A DNA stretch of 64,000 bases. It comes from Smittia aterrima (lineage: Eukaryota; Arthropoda; Insecta; Diptera; Chironomidae). Below the pieces are notes generated by a model. The model saw nothing but the letters and a program-made list of their open reading frames with translations. It was not told the DNA's origin and searched no databases. The stretch lies in NCBI GenBank assembly GCA_033063855.1, contig CP093831.1:12338001-12402000 (forward strand), read 5' to 3'. Every line of letters starts with the position of its first letter. Positions within the stretch are counted from its first letter, which is position 1. Below are positions 45,051 through 58,212 of the stretch, piece by piece. The position numbers were made by a program, and so were the translations under genes.

Positions 45051-48000
45051 TTAAGTCGATGCTAAGAACATGATCAATCTAAAAAAGAATTGTAAAAGTT
45101 CATTTATTTTGCTCACTAACTCATCTCAGTAGCAACTCTCACCTGAAGTTAATCGTTTTCGCAGCCAGCAGACGATTGGCTTCAGCCACGTCTGGCAAAG
45201 GTAAAATGTTGAAAGCACTTTCGTTTTCACTGTCAGTGAAGTCGTGCTTGTAGATCTTCGTGTTGACTTTCATGTCAGAAAACGGTCCGGGCAGAACGAA
45301 GAAGTGAATTGCCAACGGGTATTGCGTCTTTGACTTCAGTGTGACCTAAAGAATAAAAGAGTCATTAACATCAGTCACTTAATCTTCGTTAAACTTTGCT
45401 CACCTGATAAGTAATCTGACGGTCATTCGACTGATGAACGTCCCGTTGCGAATTGTTAATGATTGCTTTAACAATCCATTGATGATTAAACGCGGAGAAG
45501 CGGGTTGTTTCGTAGAACAATTTATGAACATATTCGTCGGTTCGATACGGTTTCATCTGAAGATCTGTCATGGAAAAAGACTTTTTCAGAAATTGTCTCA
45601 AAAATTTTCGCAAATCGTCGATATGTGTTTGGATTTTTTCAGTCGGTGGAACGGTCGATGATGAAACGGTAGTAGAAATTGTTCTGGCAGTTGCTTGGGG
45701 ATGGACGGTGGACGAAGCCGTCAATTGACCCTTTCTGCGCTTTTTCTTCTTCTTTATCGAGTTTTTTATGGTTTTAACTACATTCTGACATCGCGTAACT
45801 GAATTTTTATCTTGAAATCAATCATAACATGATGCAATAATCAGTCAAACTAGTTTCCATTTAATTGTCTGTGATTTCTGATTGTGTCCAGCAATAATTG
45901 CAATCTATCGATTGCTTCTTGATGACCACAATGATAGAAACACAATTCTTAGTCTAGTAAGAAGCGAATATTTTTTTTGTGGGGGAGGAAAGATTTTTTG
46001 AATATTCTCGAAAGTTTTGTATTTTTTTTCTGGTAAATTTTGATGGACAGTGCAAAATAAAAATTTCAACTCACCATTGAATGTGATCTTCTCGTAACTC
46101 AATAAGTCAACGAGACATGAGAAGAGTTTCTTCTCTTCATTGTACTTTGCTTCGCGGTCCTTCAAAGCGGCCATGACATCAGCCCCGGATTCTAAAAATA
46201 AAATAAATTAAATTACAATTTATGCTGGCTCAGTTTCCGTTAATCAACTTACTCTTTGGATGGGCGCAAGTCGCTTCATGTTCTTTTGCTTCATGAGTTG
46301 GTCCATTCCATTGACAACCAATGAGAAAGTATTTGCACTCTGTTGGGCGTTCTTCGCATTCATTGCGTTCATGATGATCCAGAGACGAGCGAGGAAATTC
46401 TTGATTACAGAACTGTTCGGATAGATTTGAAAGAAATTTTAAATGAAGCACTTTCGGGCGAGCAGGAAATTAATTCAATCAATCGACTCAACGAGCAGTT
46501 TTCCGCTTCGACGGATCGTGTCGAAAACAGTTTTTGGAAATAATTCTCAAGGCCGTGACTTATTTTACCTGACACTCGCTCGGCAACTCGCTCACGGCTT
46601 TTTCCACCGCGAGATTTCGTGACGCGTTGTTCTTGGAGATTTCTACGCGACAATTTGGGCATGTTGCGACTTGATCCCGCAATCGACCATCAGCTAACAA
46701 GTGCGTGAAGCATCCAGCACACATCAGATGTCCCATAACGCACTAGATCGATACCAAAGAAATGGAAGAAAATGAAAATAGGGAAGAAGAATTCGTCAGT
46801 TTCATTCATAAAATTTCATAATCATTCAAAGCCTTAAGACTAAAGAAAAAATTTCGGATGTTAGTCGTGACATTAACAAATTACCTACAAAGCCCCCTAA
46901 AAAAAATTCAATAATGGGAAAGAAAAGATTGAAATTAATCGCGATGAAAGAAATTTCCTGAAATCAAATTCAATTCGAAGATGAAGGAGAAGACAACACA
47001 ACTTCGAACCATCAGACAAAACAAAACACAGCACCGACGGAAACTTTATTTTAAGCATTTTCCAAAGCAAATGGTGAAAACTCCAAAAATATTTTTAGCT
47101 GATTTTTCTGTTGAAAAAACTTTTCTTTTGTATTTTTCAGACTTTTCTTTTCAGTTTGTTTTACAATTACAATTTTTTTTATTTTTTTTTGTCAAACACA
47201 TTTTGGACATTTTCCAAGTTATGTCAATCTTCTGAGAGAGGAAAATTCGTCAATGAATGACGGAAGACGAATGTGTTCTTAATTTTAGTCATTCAGGGAC
47301 GACTCCCCTCGCACATGTCTCTCTACTAATGTTAACACAGAAACTTTCTTTCTTTATCTTCTTATGTTTATTTTTAAGAGTAGAAAATAAAATCAAATAT
47401 CTTAAACTTCTTTTTCTTCTTTTTTTCATTCGGCCTTAATTTTCTTACGTAAACATATAAACTAAAAAATTTAGTTTTCTACTCAGATAACGACGACGAA
47501 ACAGATTATTCGTTTTTATCTTCGAGACTTAGAGGAAATCTATGAGCGCAACGTGTGTGGAGTTTCTCGAAAGCGTTGCCAAGTTTTATCGCTGTCGAGT
47601 CACTGACATGCATTCGCCATATGTTTTATAATGGTGCATCAAACGTTGGATCATGATCAACATCAACAATGGAAGAATAAATCTCGAGAGAGCAAAAGAA
47701 ATTGTAGAACTGCATCGTGCAGTTTCTGATAAACAAAAGAGGCAAGAATACCAGAATTACCGTTAATTGATTCATCGCGAAGAAACACGTTTCGTTTCTT
47801 TTTACTATGCCATGCTTCGAGTTCTCATTGTTGTAATATTGTAAATTGCATGTTGCGACGTGGTGCCCTCGTGGCTCATTTTACTCTACACCAAGCAATA
47901 ATATACCTGAATAAATGCCAAATGCCACCTTACAATTACGACTTTCAAAGCCTTTCACAATCTTGCAGAGCGCGAGGCTCATAAAATCAGCACTGCGCAA

Positions 48001-51000
48001 TAATGAATTTCGCAAGACACCTCTACGCCACCTGATTTGTGATCTCAAAGTCTAAATGCAAGAATTCTTTTCTTAACTCATCAACGTATTGCTCATTAGG
48101 ATTTCTCTCGAAGTTCGAAGATAGAAACAAAGGGAATCAATCGAATAGCTTCTAATTGGCGAATTGATTCCTCATCTATTCACAACTTTCTTTACAGCTA
48201 AATATTAATTGTGGATCATAAAACTAATTACACTGAATGTGGTTAATAAGAAACATACAAACATGACAAGGAACAATTTAATCCATCAGTTTCAATCAAC
48301 AACTACTACATACAAGTTTGTAGTCTTTGCTTGAACTGCATGCAGTTGAGCGAGCGAGTATTTCAAAGCATTTTACGTTTAGCCTTCAAAATATCTTCAA
48401 CTCTAATTTAGTTTTTTTTTACTTTGTGTGATGTGTGTTTGAGTGTAGTTGTGCACTTTATATAAATTTTCATCAAATTTGACCCCTCCCTCATTGTTCA
48501 ATCAAAAATGATTTTTATTATTGCGTTGTGCATAAGTTTGACTGACCCCAATAGAAGTCATTCCAAGCCTATCGCCAACCTAATTCCCTTTGATGCTGAC
48601 AACAAACTCTTCATCGACTCTCGTTTCTTTGTTCAGAAACAATAATTAGAAACTCGTTTAACTGGAGATAACTTTCCAGCTTACAATTTCCTCTCGATTA
48701 GTGCATTTCTCTGTACTTATTGGGGTTTGTGTATAAATTATGTAGCAAAGATCTTGGAGAATAAAAGCGTAGAAAGTTCTTTAAAGGATGAGAGTAAACT
48801 ACATAATTTCCAAACTGATTCATTGAACAGAAGTCGACGTTTGATATTTCCTACTCGTTCAGCACCAAAATGTGAAACAACGAAGTGAAAACATTGAATC
48901 AGCTGTTCAACATTCGAATCAGCTGAAAAACATTTTCCCTCACTCACGCCATCCCGTTCATGCCATCGTTTGTTATTGTTCTTGTCTCGTTCACTCTCAT
49001 CATCTTAGATTGTTTTCAGTAGCTTACGTGGAGACGAATACTGTCAAACACATTTTATGCCTTGAAGAATCAAAGATTGACGTTTGAAAACTTCTTCCTC
49101 CGAATTTTCTAAATGTTGAAGTTTCTTAAGTTGCGAGATTGTTATCTCAAGTTGAAAGCAATCAAACGAATCTTTATGAGTTTCAGCGAAAAAGGGGAGA
49201 CGAAGAGAGGAGGAAGAAATGTATTTCAAGGCGAGGAAATTTTCGATCACGCAATTACTTAACGAGAATCCATTAAACTTTTTTTTGTTTGTTCTCTTCG
49301 CGAATAAATTCTGATTAAAGCAAAATTATCGATTAAAAAATATTTTTCTTTTAGTCGATGTTAATGGTTCATTTTCATCGTAAAATCAGCTGCTGATTGC
49401 TGCGTTGCCACACTTTCCCATTTGTTGAGATTCTCAAGGGAAAAGGGTGTATCGGGGCTTAAATAATTGCGACGCAAAATAAAAATGTTGAAAGTTTGTA
49501 AGGAAAAAAATCAATAACGAATCGGGGGCGAAGAAACAAATGTCGGAAAATTGGGGAAATGTATGCAACTTATTTATTCTCTTCGCAACCTCGCATTCGT
49601 GCTTATCACTACAACGTCCCTGAAGAGATATTCTCAGTGTTCACGGCGCAAATGTCATAACGAAAAGTTTCCCCCTACATCAAGCTCCCCATTCACTGTG
49701 TTTGCAGATGAAAGAAAACTGGGTGAATCGTTTTTCCTTTCGCTCTCTTTACTCTCGAGTTTGAGAATGATGGAAGGCTGTCGACGAAAATAGTGCGATC
49801 TACATTAAACAGAAGTTTTTGTGCTTTTTCTCAAATGCATTTTGATGACATCATCAAAATTAAGAATCGAGCACACTTCATTTGGTTTGACGAGAATTCT
49901 CGTTTTTCTTTTGTAGCGTTATGTAATGCGTAATAAAAATAAATTTTTCAGTCACAAACACACACACAAATGAATAAACAGACAGAAACATTCGCTGCTC
50001 TTTCGCTCATATCGAACAAAAATAAAGAAAAATGTGTAAATATATCAGCTCTGCTACCCGAACATTTTTTTTCTCGTCTTCTCTGCTCAAGGAAACATTT
50101 ATTACGTCGCAATATTTTCATTCTCTTTCTTCTTTGAGGGGATTCTCGATATCATTCGAGTCGCTGAAGATGTTTTTGTTTACTTTTTTTCGGACTCAAA
50201 ATGAGTTGATGACGCAATCAGTGGACAGGGCAGAAATGTCATATCGTTCGCTGATAAGAGAAAGTCTTTCTAATGATAACGCTGACTGAGAATTGCATAA
50301 CTCAAAATGATTCTATTTGGGATTTGAATGACAGCGAACCCAAAGCGAAGAAATATATGAAGTGAAAAATATCTCTGGGGCTCGTTGCCAGCGCGAGGTG
50401 GGAGAATGTTCAAGGTTTACTTTGCTGCTTAGCGATGTGTTGTTGAAGGCCAACACCTTGTGAAGCTACATAAGCTCTTTTAACTTCCTGAGAATGTGAG
50501 GGCCCTCGCATTACTCAATCTCACTTCCGTTTGATTCTGGAAGCAGAAATGACGACACAGTGAACGGAACACGAAGCAATCGCGACATCCATCTTGTTTT
50601 TTCGTTATTCAAATTCCCCTTTTGTTATTGTTTTGTTCACGAGACTTTTTTGTTGTTAACTTTTTCTTTTGCACGGTGAGATAGGGAGACAAGTTTCGAC
50701 TTGTTTCTCTCCTCTTTCGACTCGTTTCTTGTCCTAATGACGCTTTACTTTGGGGGCAATATCATTGCAAAGTCAGGTATTTTTCCCTCAACCAACGACA
50801 AAGAGGGTTCTAGCGCAACAAATCGGTAATTGAAAGACTTGACTCACTTGATACATTGCTGCCCTTGGAAGGTCTAAGCAAACTGCACAACAGAGGATTC
50901 CACCAAGGCGATTTTCCAGCTTTTCCAACTTTTTAATTTTCAATGGACTCGTGTCCATCTTCTGACGCTTCTTTTCAGGCTCATCGACGTTAACGACATC

Positions 51001-51159
51001 AGCTGTTTGCTGAGATGACGTTGGAATTGAAATTGTAGCAGACTGCTCGACTGGAGATGCGGATAAATTCTCAACGCGAATCTCAGCAGTGATTAAATTT
51101 GAGTAAGAGCTCGTCGATGGCAAAGTGGCCATTTGAGATGTTGCCACACTTTCCGTCAT
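45051..51159 (-). CDS. Cyhr1: CYHR1-type RING and TRAF-like zinc finger protein
   Basis: Seven exons (51159-50848, 46742-46569, 46412-46253, 46191-46075, 45564-45404, 45345-45143, 45078-45051) give 384 residues, all phases consistent. Order: a Ser/Thr-rich N-terminus with a basic KKRQK stretch; a RING finger split by the first intron (CCAVCLDLPRAAMYQ then CVMGHLMCAGCFTHLL, CPNCR); NLAVEKAVSELPSEC; a TRAF-type zinc finger (HHERNECEERPTECKY, CQWNGPTHEAKEHEATCAHP); and the conserved C-terminal region (MKPYRTDEYVHKLFYETTRF, YPLAIHFFVLPGPF, NRLLAAKTINFR). The RING implies E3 ubiquitin ligase activity; the physiological role of CYHR1 is little known. The first intron is 4.1 kb. Intron 4 holds an in-frame alternative acceptor that would add 78 residues (see findings). 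Confidence 0.93.
46743..50847 (-). other. 4.1-kb first intron of Cyhr1
   Basis: Lies within the RING finger coding region. No embedded gene recognised on either strand. Contains T-rich tracts near 47,160 and 47,340-47,430 and a short CA run near 49,968. Confidence 0.55.
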
Positions 51160-51878
51160 TTTTCACAATGACTCTTTCTCTCTCTCTACACGAAATCAGC
51201 AAATCGTAAAAACTTTTCTCGAGCGAATTGAAACTGTAATCTCACTCGGAATCGATCGGAATTCACTTGTCGATAGCCACAAACTCTAATTTCGCTTGAT
51301 ACACCTTAAAATTTTAGCTTAAATTGCAACAGGAAAAAAATTCTCAGGAGCGACTTTCCTAAAACGTCTGATTCATTCAACGTTTGCACAACAAATGTGC
51401 AGCGACTTGAAAACATCAACATCGAAAAAACGTCGATAGCTGTGTGGATGCTCAATGTTTTTGTTTTCTACAGGAGTGCTCAACTTTTATGACACGAAAA
51501 GATTTTTGTTAGAAGAATTTATTTAAAGGGCGAAAGGGCGTTGTTGAAATTTATTTTTGGGATGTTTGTCTCTTATCAACCCTTTACCAAAAAATTAAAT
51601 TCGGTTTGTGTTGGGGGTCTCAAGAGTATTCCACAACCACTTCTAGTCTCGCAGGAGGTCTTTCGCCTTTTAAATTTTACGAACAAACTGTTTGTGTCGG
51701 AAGTTCATTAGACATTTAAAGAAATATCTCACTCATCGCCACTTATGTAGCTGCGCGTGTATTTCGTTAATTCTAATGAAGTTGTGACGATAAGAACAAA
51801 ACATCGCTTTTCATTTGTGTTGCATTCATTTCATTTTCGGAGCGTAATTCAACAGAAGAGGATCGCAAATAAATCGCG
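51160..51878. other. divergent intergenic region
   Basis: Separates the starts of Cyhr1 (-) and the small four-TM gene (+). It should hold both promoters. No specific element recognised. Confidence 0.5.
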
Positions 51879-52532
51879 ATGGAGAAATTTTTATTTGCGT
51901 TTAAGTTATCTAAAGGTTCAATAATAATTGGATGGATCAAGCTTGTGCTAAGTGCAGTGATTGCGTTGATTCTTCTTGCGGCAATGCTCTTTGCTGCCGG
52001 TTTGAATGAGTCACTGAAGAAAGCATTTAAATCCAAAGATGATTCATCGTTTAGTAAGTTTCGATTTCTTCTCTTCCTCAAGTTCTAACAAAGCGCGACT
52101 TTACAGAATTCTACTTTTATCTGGTGATGATCACACTCTGCGCAATCGCTTATGGCATCGCATCTTTTGTTTTGATCATCGGAAGTATTAATGTGAGTTC
52201 GTGCACCCTTTAAATAGACAACTAACTTTAACGATTTATTTCACTCGCAGCATCATCGCATGAAAGTTTTATCGTTTCTGATCATCGACGGAGTGCTCAA
52301 TTTGATTTTAGTTTTTGGACTTTATCAAACGTCTCTGAACATTTTCGTTGTTTTGATCACAATTGTTCAGCTTTACTTCAACTTCAGCGTCTTCTGCTAT
52401 TGGAAGCAATTGAATAAACAACACAAACAGCGAATGGAGAACCAAGAAGCTCGAAGCAGAAATCAAAACGTCCCTCGAGTAAAATGCGATTTCCCGCGAG
52501 TTTCTCTGGAAACTTCAAACGAACTTTTATAG
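51879..52532 (+). CDS. small four-transmembrane protein, function unknown
   Basis: Exons 51879-52053, 52107-52192 and 52251-52532 (53- and 58-bp introns) give 180 residues. Four hydrophobic segments are clear: IIIGWIKLVLSAVIALILLA (about 16-35), YFYLVMITLCAIAYGIASFV (about 60-80), SFLIIDGVLNLILVFGLY, and FVVLITIVQLYFNFSVFCYW. A short polar C-terminus rich in Gln, Asn and Arg faces the cytosol if both termini are inside. The arrangement resembles small insect tetraspan proteins of unknown function rather than true tetraspanins, because the large Cys-containing loop is absent. I do not recognise the family. Confidence 0.8.
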
Positions 52533-52806
52533 ATCGAAGCTGAAATAATTCTTTAAACGAGGAAGGAAATTTAGAAGACTAATTAGAATTAAGATAGCAA
52601 ACTCTAGTGTTAACATTATTAAATATCGTTTTAATTATGACGCAGCAAGTGCAACAAAGGAAATCGTCTCATTCTTCATTCGATGAACTCGCGGTTACTC
52701 ATTCAATTCAAAACAATTTTCTTGGAATTATTAAAACAAAAGTGATCGAGTTACCCGTAGCAACGGAAAATGTTTTATTTTGTTTGAGTCATTACTTGAG
52801 ATTATT

Positions 52807-55800
52807 ATGGAGAAGTTGAAGAGTTTTTCTGCTTCCACTGAGTGAGTTGATCGTTAGTTCAAATGATAATCAATTTCCTCAACCGCAATCTCTTTTTGCA
52901 GGTGGATTAAAATCAATGATGTGAAGAACGGTTGCTTCGTTGGCAATGACGCGATTGCTTTCAATCTCGGAAGTCACATTTTATTCACGAACCTCACGAC
53001 AGGGCTGGAGACTTATTATCGAGCTGACTTAGACAACGGCGATGGAGTTTCATGCTTAGCTGGGCACAAAGTGTTTCCGATCTTCGCTTTTGCGGAGAAT
53101 TGTTGGAACGCTAGAATCTTCATCGTTTCTTATCCCGAATTCAGCAGAATATCGATTCTTGCGAGTGAGTTAACTTTTAGTTTTTTACTCACAATTGCTC
53201 AACTAAATCTCTTTTCTAGACAAAGAAGAAAACATTTACATCAGTTTAGCATTTTCCGAGACCGAGCATTTGATTGCTTTGACGGGGATGCCGAGTTATA
53301 AAATTCAAATTTGGTACTGGCGAACTCACGAGATGCTCGTCAGTCAAGACACTGAGATGATCACTGACAAACAGAAAATCACATGTAGTTCGTCTTTGCC
53401 GTTGACAGTTGCGCAATTCGCACGAAAATCAGGAAAACTTGTGGTTTGGGAAGTCCACGGAACTCAAAAGTTCTGCAAACTCATCAAGCGAAACATTCAA
53501 TTGGACTTCGCAAAGACAGACGGTCCGTTCCAGGACGTTTACTCAATCGACGGAAATATTCAAATAGTTAATAAGCATGGAGACGTCTATTACGTGATCC
53601 CCTCTTCAGGTTCGATCAACTTGATTGCAAAGTGGAACGGAGGGCAAGGCGACTTTACTTCGTGCGTCGCTTTCATTCGAAATGGAATTCTCGTTTCTGG
53701 CCCTGACGGCACTTTCAAATATTTCAAGCGACAGAAATATGTTTGGAATGAAATATTTCAATCGTCAACGCCAGACCCATTTGTCAGTTTAAAAGGATTC
53801 CACGATAATGAGTCAGCGATTGGCTCGACTATTACGGGAGACATTCACAAACTTAATCTTTTAGAAGGCGATAAGCTCAACATTAGCAAAGTGAAGAGCT
53901 ACGATCCTGCTTATGAGTTTTTCGCTTTGATCAATCCATTAGGAGAATATTTGATCGCCGTTGACTCGTCTAACAAAATTCATGTTTTGCTCGTTAAGTC
54001 AGGCGACAAAGTTTCAATGATTCCGATTGAGCGACAAACCGTGACGCAATCGAACCCTCGCTTTCCATTGATCGCAGTCGGAAATATTTCTGGAGACGTC
54101 TCTTTGGTTTCTCTTCTTCATCCAGCGTCTCCATTATTTTTGTCGGAGTTTTATCTGAGTCGTCGAGCCATTACCAAAATGCAATTCTCTGATTGCGGTC
54201 GTTATCTTGTTGTCGTTGACGAAGATGTGAACTTTTTTATCATCAGAAGTGTCCCGGGCGACAAAATGATTGTCATGCATCACTTTAAAGAGAACTCAAA
54301 TATTTTGAAATATTTTGTGATCGGAAGTGACGAGAAACTCGATGTTATCTTCCTTTGTTCAAGTGTCAACGATTCAGTAAATGGAGATTGTCTAATGAAA
54401 ATAACGGCAAACTTCAACGATCACGATAACATCGAGAGAAAGGAATGGCCATTGTCAGCTGCTTACTCGAGCATCTTCTCGATTCCAGGAGATTCAATGA
54501 AGTTGTATGCAGTTCGACATGGAGTGAGATACCTCGAAGTTCTGAGATTGGAGGGCGACGCTTTAGTTCTCTTCGATATCATTGAAACGCCACATCAGTT
54601 GAGACATATCGAAGGATACAACGACGGAAATCATCTCGTTACTTGGAGTATCGATGGGATCGCTGCAGCTTACGACGTGAACAATAAACATGAACTCTTA
54701 GTAGCTTTCGCAGCAAACAATCGAAATAACTTTGGAACGAAGATGGCTCAATGCGATGGGAAATGTGAATTGATGGTGACTTTGGATCAGGCGGGAAATT
54801 TAATTTGTTCCAAGTTGAATGTTGAGAAATTGTCGGAAGCTCGCAAAAAGTTTGATGATAAGATGGCACATGCTAAGATTGAGATCTTTGAGATGTTCGC
54901 GAGATCAACTTCCGGCGGATTCCCAGGAACTTCGATAGAAAATATTGGAAAGAAGTTTACTGACCTCAAAAGTGAACAAACTTATCAAATGGAAGCTCGA
55001 GAGTCCGAACAAACGCGAAAGATTCTCTTTGCCAAACTCGACACTCTCAGAGCTCAAGTCAAGAAATTATTGGACGAGAATGAAGAACACGAAGATGATG
55101 AGAAGTTACAAATTCAAGATTTTAATTTGAATTTAATCACAACTGCGATGAAGGAACAAGAAGCGAAAAGTGATCGCGACCAGGAAGAAAAGAAAATGAT
55201 GGATTACATCGAAGCGCAAACTGCAATGAACAATTGGATCATCAACAAATGTTGGGATCCAATGGAAGTTAAAGGAACTAAAGTCCGCGGCATGTTCATC
55301 AGTTTATTCATCGATAACTATCCGCTCTTGGCAGAGATCAGCAGCAGACAACTGCAAAGCATCAAACTCATGCGATCGATTGAGAATTCCGTTGCTCGAG
55401 AAGACGCTTTTCTACCGTGGCGACCAATTCCGACTATGTAAGCTTAACTTTGTCTTAAGAATTCAAATTCAAATTTTACTTTTAGCGACTTGGAGAAAAT
55501 TTTAATGAAAGAGCCGGGAATGTTTGAACTCAACACGGACGACACTACGCAATTCTCACGAATCATTAACTCTTTGATGGGAACGAAGACTAACAGCGAG
55601 ATCGAGATTTCTCCACTTCACTATCAACAGATGGATGTCGTTTCATTCCATCAAATGAGGATCGAGCAATTTCTTATTAAGGTTTGATTAGAAAAGTTTT
55701 GTTCGAATTCGCTTTTAACTCTTTTTTTTTCAGCGAGAGTTGGTGGAGCTCAAAAAAGGATTCAACAAAAAGTTTGATTCAATGCATCGAACGAAGGAAT

Positions 55801-57896
55801 TTCAAATTCACTCGATTCGATTTAAAAATGATCGATTGCGACACATTCAGAGTGAAATGAGAATCTTGGATGAACTGAAAGGACTGCGGCTCGAGTCTTT
55901 ACCACAAATTCTTGATCCTGACTTTCAACCTGACGAGACACCTGAGAACGTTGTAAACGTTATTGAATCAGAAGTTTGTGTTGCGCCTTACATCTCGCCA
56001 AGCTATCAAAAGCTGTTGGAGGATCAAGAAGCTGCAAGGGAGAAACGACGTCAGGAACTTGCTGCCGATGACTTCCGAGATAGAGCTTTGGATATTATGA
56101 TGGATGGAGTTCTTGAGCATAAGTACGAGGATGAGATAAAGAAGAATCCAAAGAAACCTGAATGTTTATCAAAGAACAAACCTCGAGAGGATTGGACAGA
56201 GCTTGAAGTTCGAGATGTCGACGAGTTTTATCAAAAATTGAAGCAAGTTCAAGCAGAGCGTGAAAAATACCGAAGAACTCTTTACGAAGAACAAAAGTTG
56301 TTGCAAGGAATGCTCGACGAAGAAATTCAAAAGTTTAACTTCGGATTAGCTCAGCTGATGATGGAAAAGTTGAAAATCGATATGATCGTCGGCCAAGAAG
56401 AGATGAAGCTTCTGTTGATGGCTCAATACAACTTCAGGCGAATTTGTTATCAAAAACGTGAAATTGATCTTCGTTTGAAAATGGAAAGTGTGAGAGGGCT
56501 GATTGAGACGTTGACTCATTTGCAGACAGAACTTCAAGACTTGATCAAAGATATCAAAACAAATTATGAGAATCTTCAACTAAAAGATAAAACTTTGGAG
56601 AAGCAGTTCAAAGCAAACTTTAATGAAGCAGCACCAGGCGCTCCTGTCGATCAAGCTTTTAAATATTTCAAACGTCGACCAAAACTTTTAATGAGGGCTC
56701 AGATAACTTCTCCAATTCTTCTCGATGTCGCTAAACGAGTCGCAAGTAAGAAAATCTCGCAGCATGTGAAGCTCTTGCCATCAGAATGTGTCGAGTATCT
56801 TCATGGTGTTGATTTACTTGATCAAGTCGCAAGTTCAACGACTGGCATTGATCCTAACTCTTGGCAAATTCTTTGTAAAATGCGTCGAATCAAAATTGAA
56901 AGTGAATTTAAAATTAAAAGCATTGGATTGCAATTGGCTGACGCTGAAGCGACATTGACAGCTTACACGAAAGAAGCAATTAACAAACGCAATCACTTTC
57001 AATCTGTCGAAAGATCTCTCGTGGAGCTAAAGGAAAGTCGAGAGAATGATTTAATAAATCGCCACGTTCAGCTCGTAATGCTGCGAGGATTAATTGAGAT
57101 TCCTTTGTCCGGGAGTTTTTCTGACTTTAACGACAGCATTCTAATTCATCGATCAGACGTTGATGACATAAACGGAATTATCATCGTAAGTTTCTTTAAT
57201 TTTATGAGATCATCTGGGTATTTAAATATTCTCATTTTAGAAAGCAGGAATGAAGAAACTTCGAGCATTGCAGAACTCGGCGATGTTCAGCAGATCAATT
57301 TCAATGAAAGAATGGGAACATAAAGTTCTCAAACTGAGAGTTCGCGATCTTGAAGAGTTCGTCAAGACTATCGAGAAATGCAAGATAACGAAGGAAGTGC
57401 AGCTTTGGCTGAAGCGAAAGGAGCGTGGGTGGTCTGAGGATTTAAGCAATGAATCGCTGAACAAACACATCGAGAACTCGATCAACGCACAGGAGAAAGT
57501 TTTGAGTGACATGTGAGTTCTCTTCAAATTATCTTTCAATGAAAAAATTCGCTAAAATGTTTTTTAATTTCTAGAATGAAAGAAATTGCTATTCTTGACA
57601 AAAGAATTGAAGCTAAGAAAATCGAGACTAAGTCCCTTGACGATCAAATTCAATTGGTCAACATCGACGTTTCTGAACAAAACATAATGAGAGACGTCGA
57701 GTACGAGCTTGAAGATATGAAGGCAGCCAAGGAACGTATGGCAATGATCAAAGACAGAGCTAAACTCGTTCGACACATTCAGCAACAACACTCGCAGCTT
57801 CTGCAAATGAGCACGCTCCTCGAGTTACAGCGACTGAAGACTTATCCAACATTAACACAAACTGTCGGTGGACGTTATCAAAGATCCTACCGATAA
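52807..57896 (+). CDS. CFAP43: cilia and flagella associated protein 43
   Basis: Seven exons (52807-52841, 52902-53164, 53220-55437, 55486-55681, 55734-57185, 57241-57512, 57575-57896) give 1585 residues, close to the 1665 of human CFAP43. The protein belongs to the tether/tether-head complex of axonemal inner dynein f and is needed for sperm flagella and motile cilia. In an insect that points to sperm and possibly chordotonal neurons. The first 620 or so residues are a WD/beta-propeller-like region (LIALTGMPSYKIQIWYWRTH, GSINLIAKWNGGQGDFTSC, GRYLVVVDEDVNFFIIRSV). The rest is long coiled coil with charged helices (RELVELKKGFNKKFDSMH, KQVQAEREKYRRTLYEEQKL). The C-terminal LLELQRLKTYPTLTQ corresponds to the conserved family end. 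The first exon has only 35 coding bases. AATAAA at 57963-57968. Confidence 0.9.
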
Positions 57897-58212
57897 ACGT
57901 TTCATCAATTTCATGAGCACAATGATTTATTTTTGATATTGCACAAGAGTTTTTTTGACAGGAATAAATTTACTGGAAATTTTAAAATTAATTTTTTAAC
58001 TGAAGTCATCAAAGCCGATCAACATCAAAACAAACATTTCTTCGCAATACTGAAAATCAACTTAATTCTCATCCTAAAAGTGTAAATGCTAACATCACTC
58101 TCCAAAGTACCTTGTGCATTGTTTTATTTACTTGGTCTAATTGTAATTTGGTCTCAATCAGACTTGTAATAAAAGTTATTTTATTTCGATTTGCTTTTAG
58201 ATATTCGGAAGA
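57897..58212. other. short intergenic region
   Basis: Holds the CFAP43 polyadenylation signal (57963-57968) and the FAM172A leader. A possible 3' splice site, TTTTAG, at 58195-58200 lies just before the FAM172A start. Confidence 0.5.
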
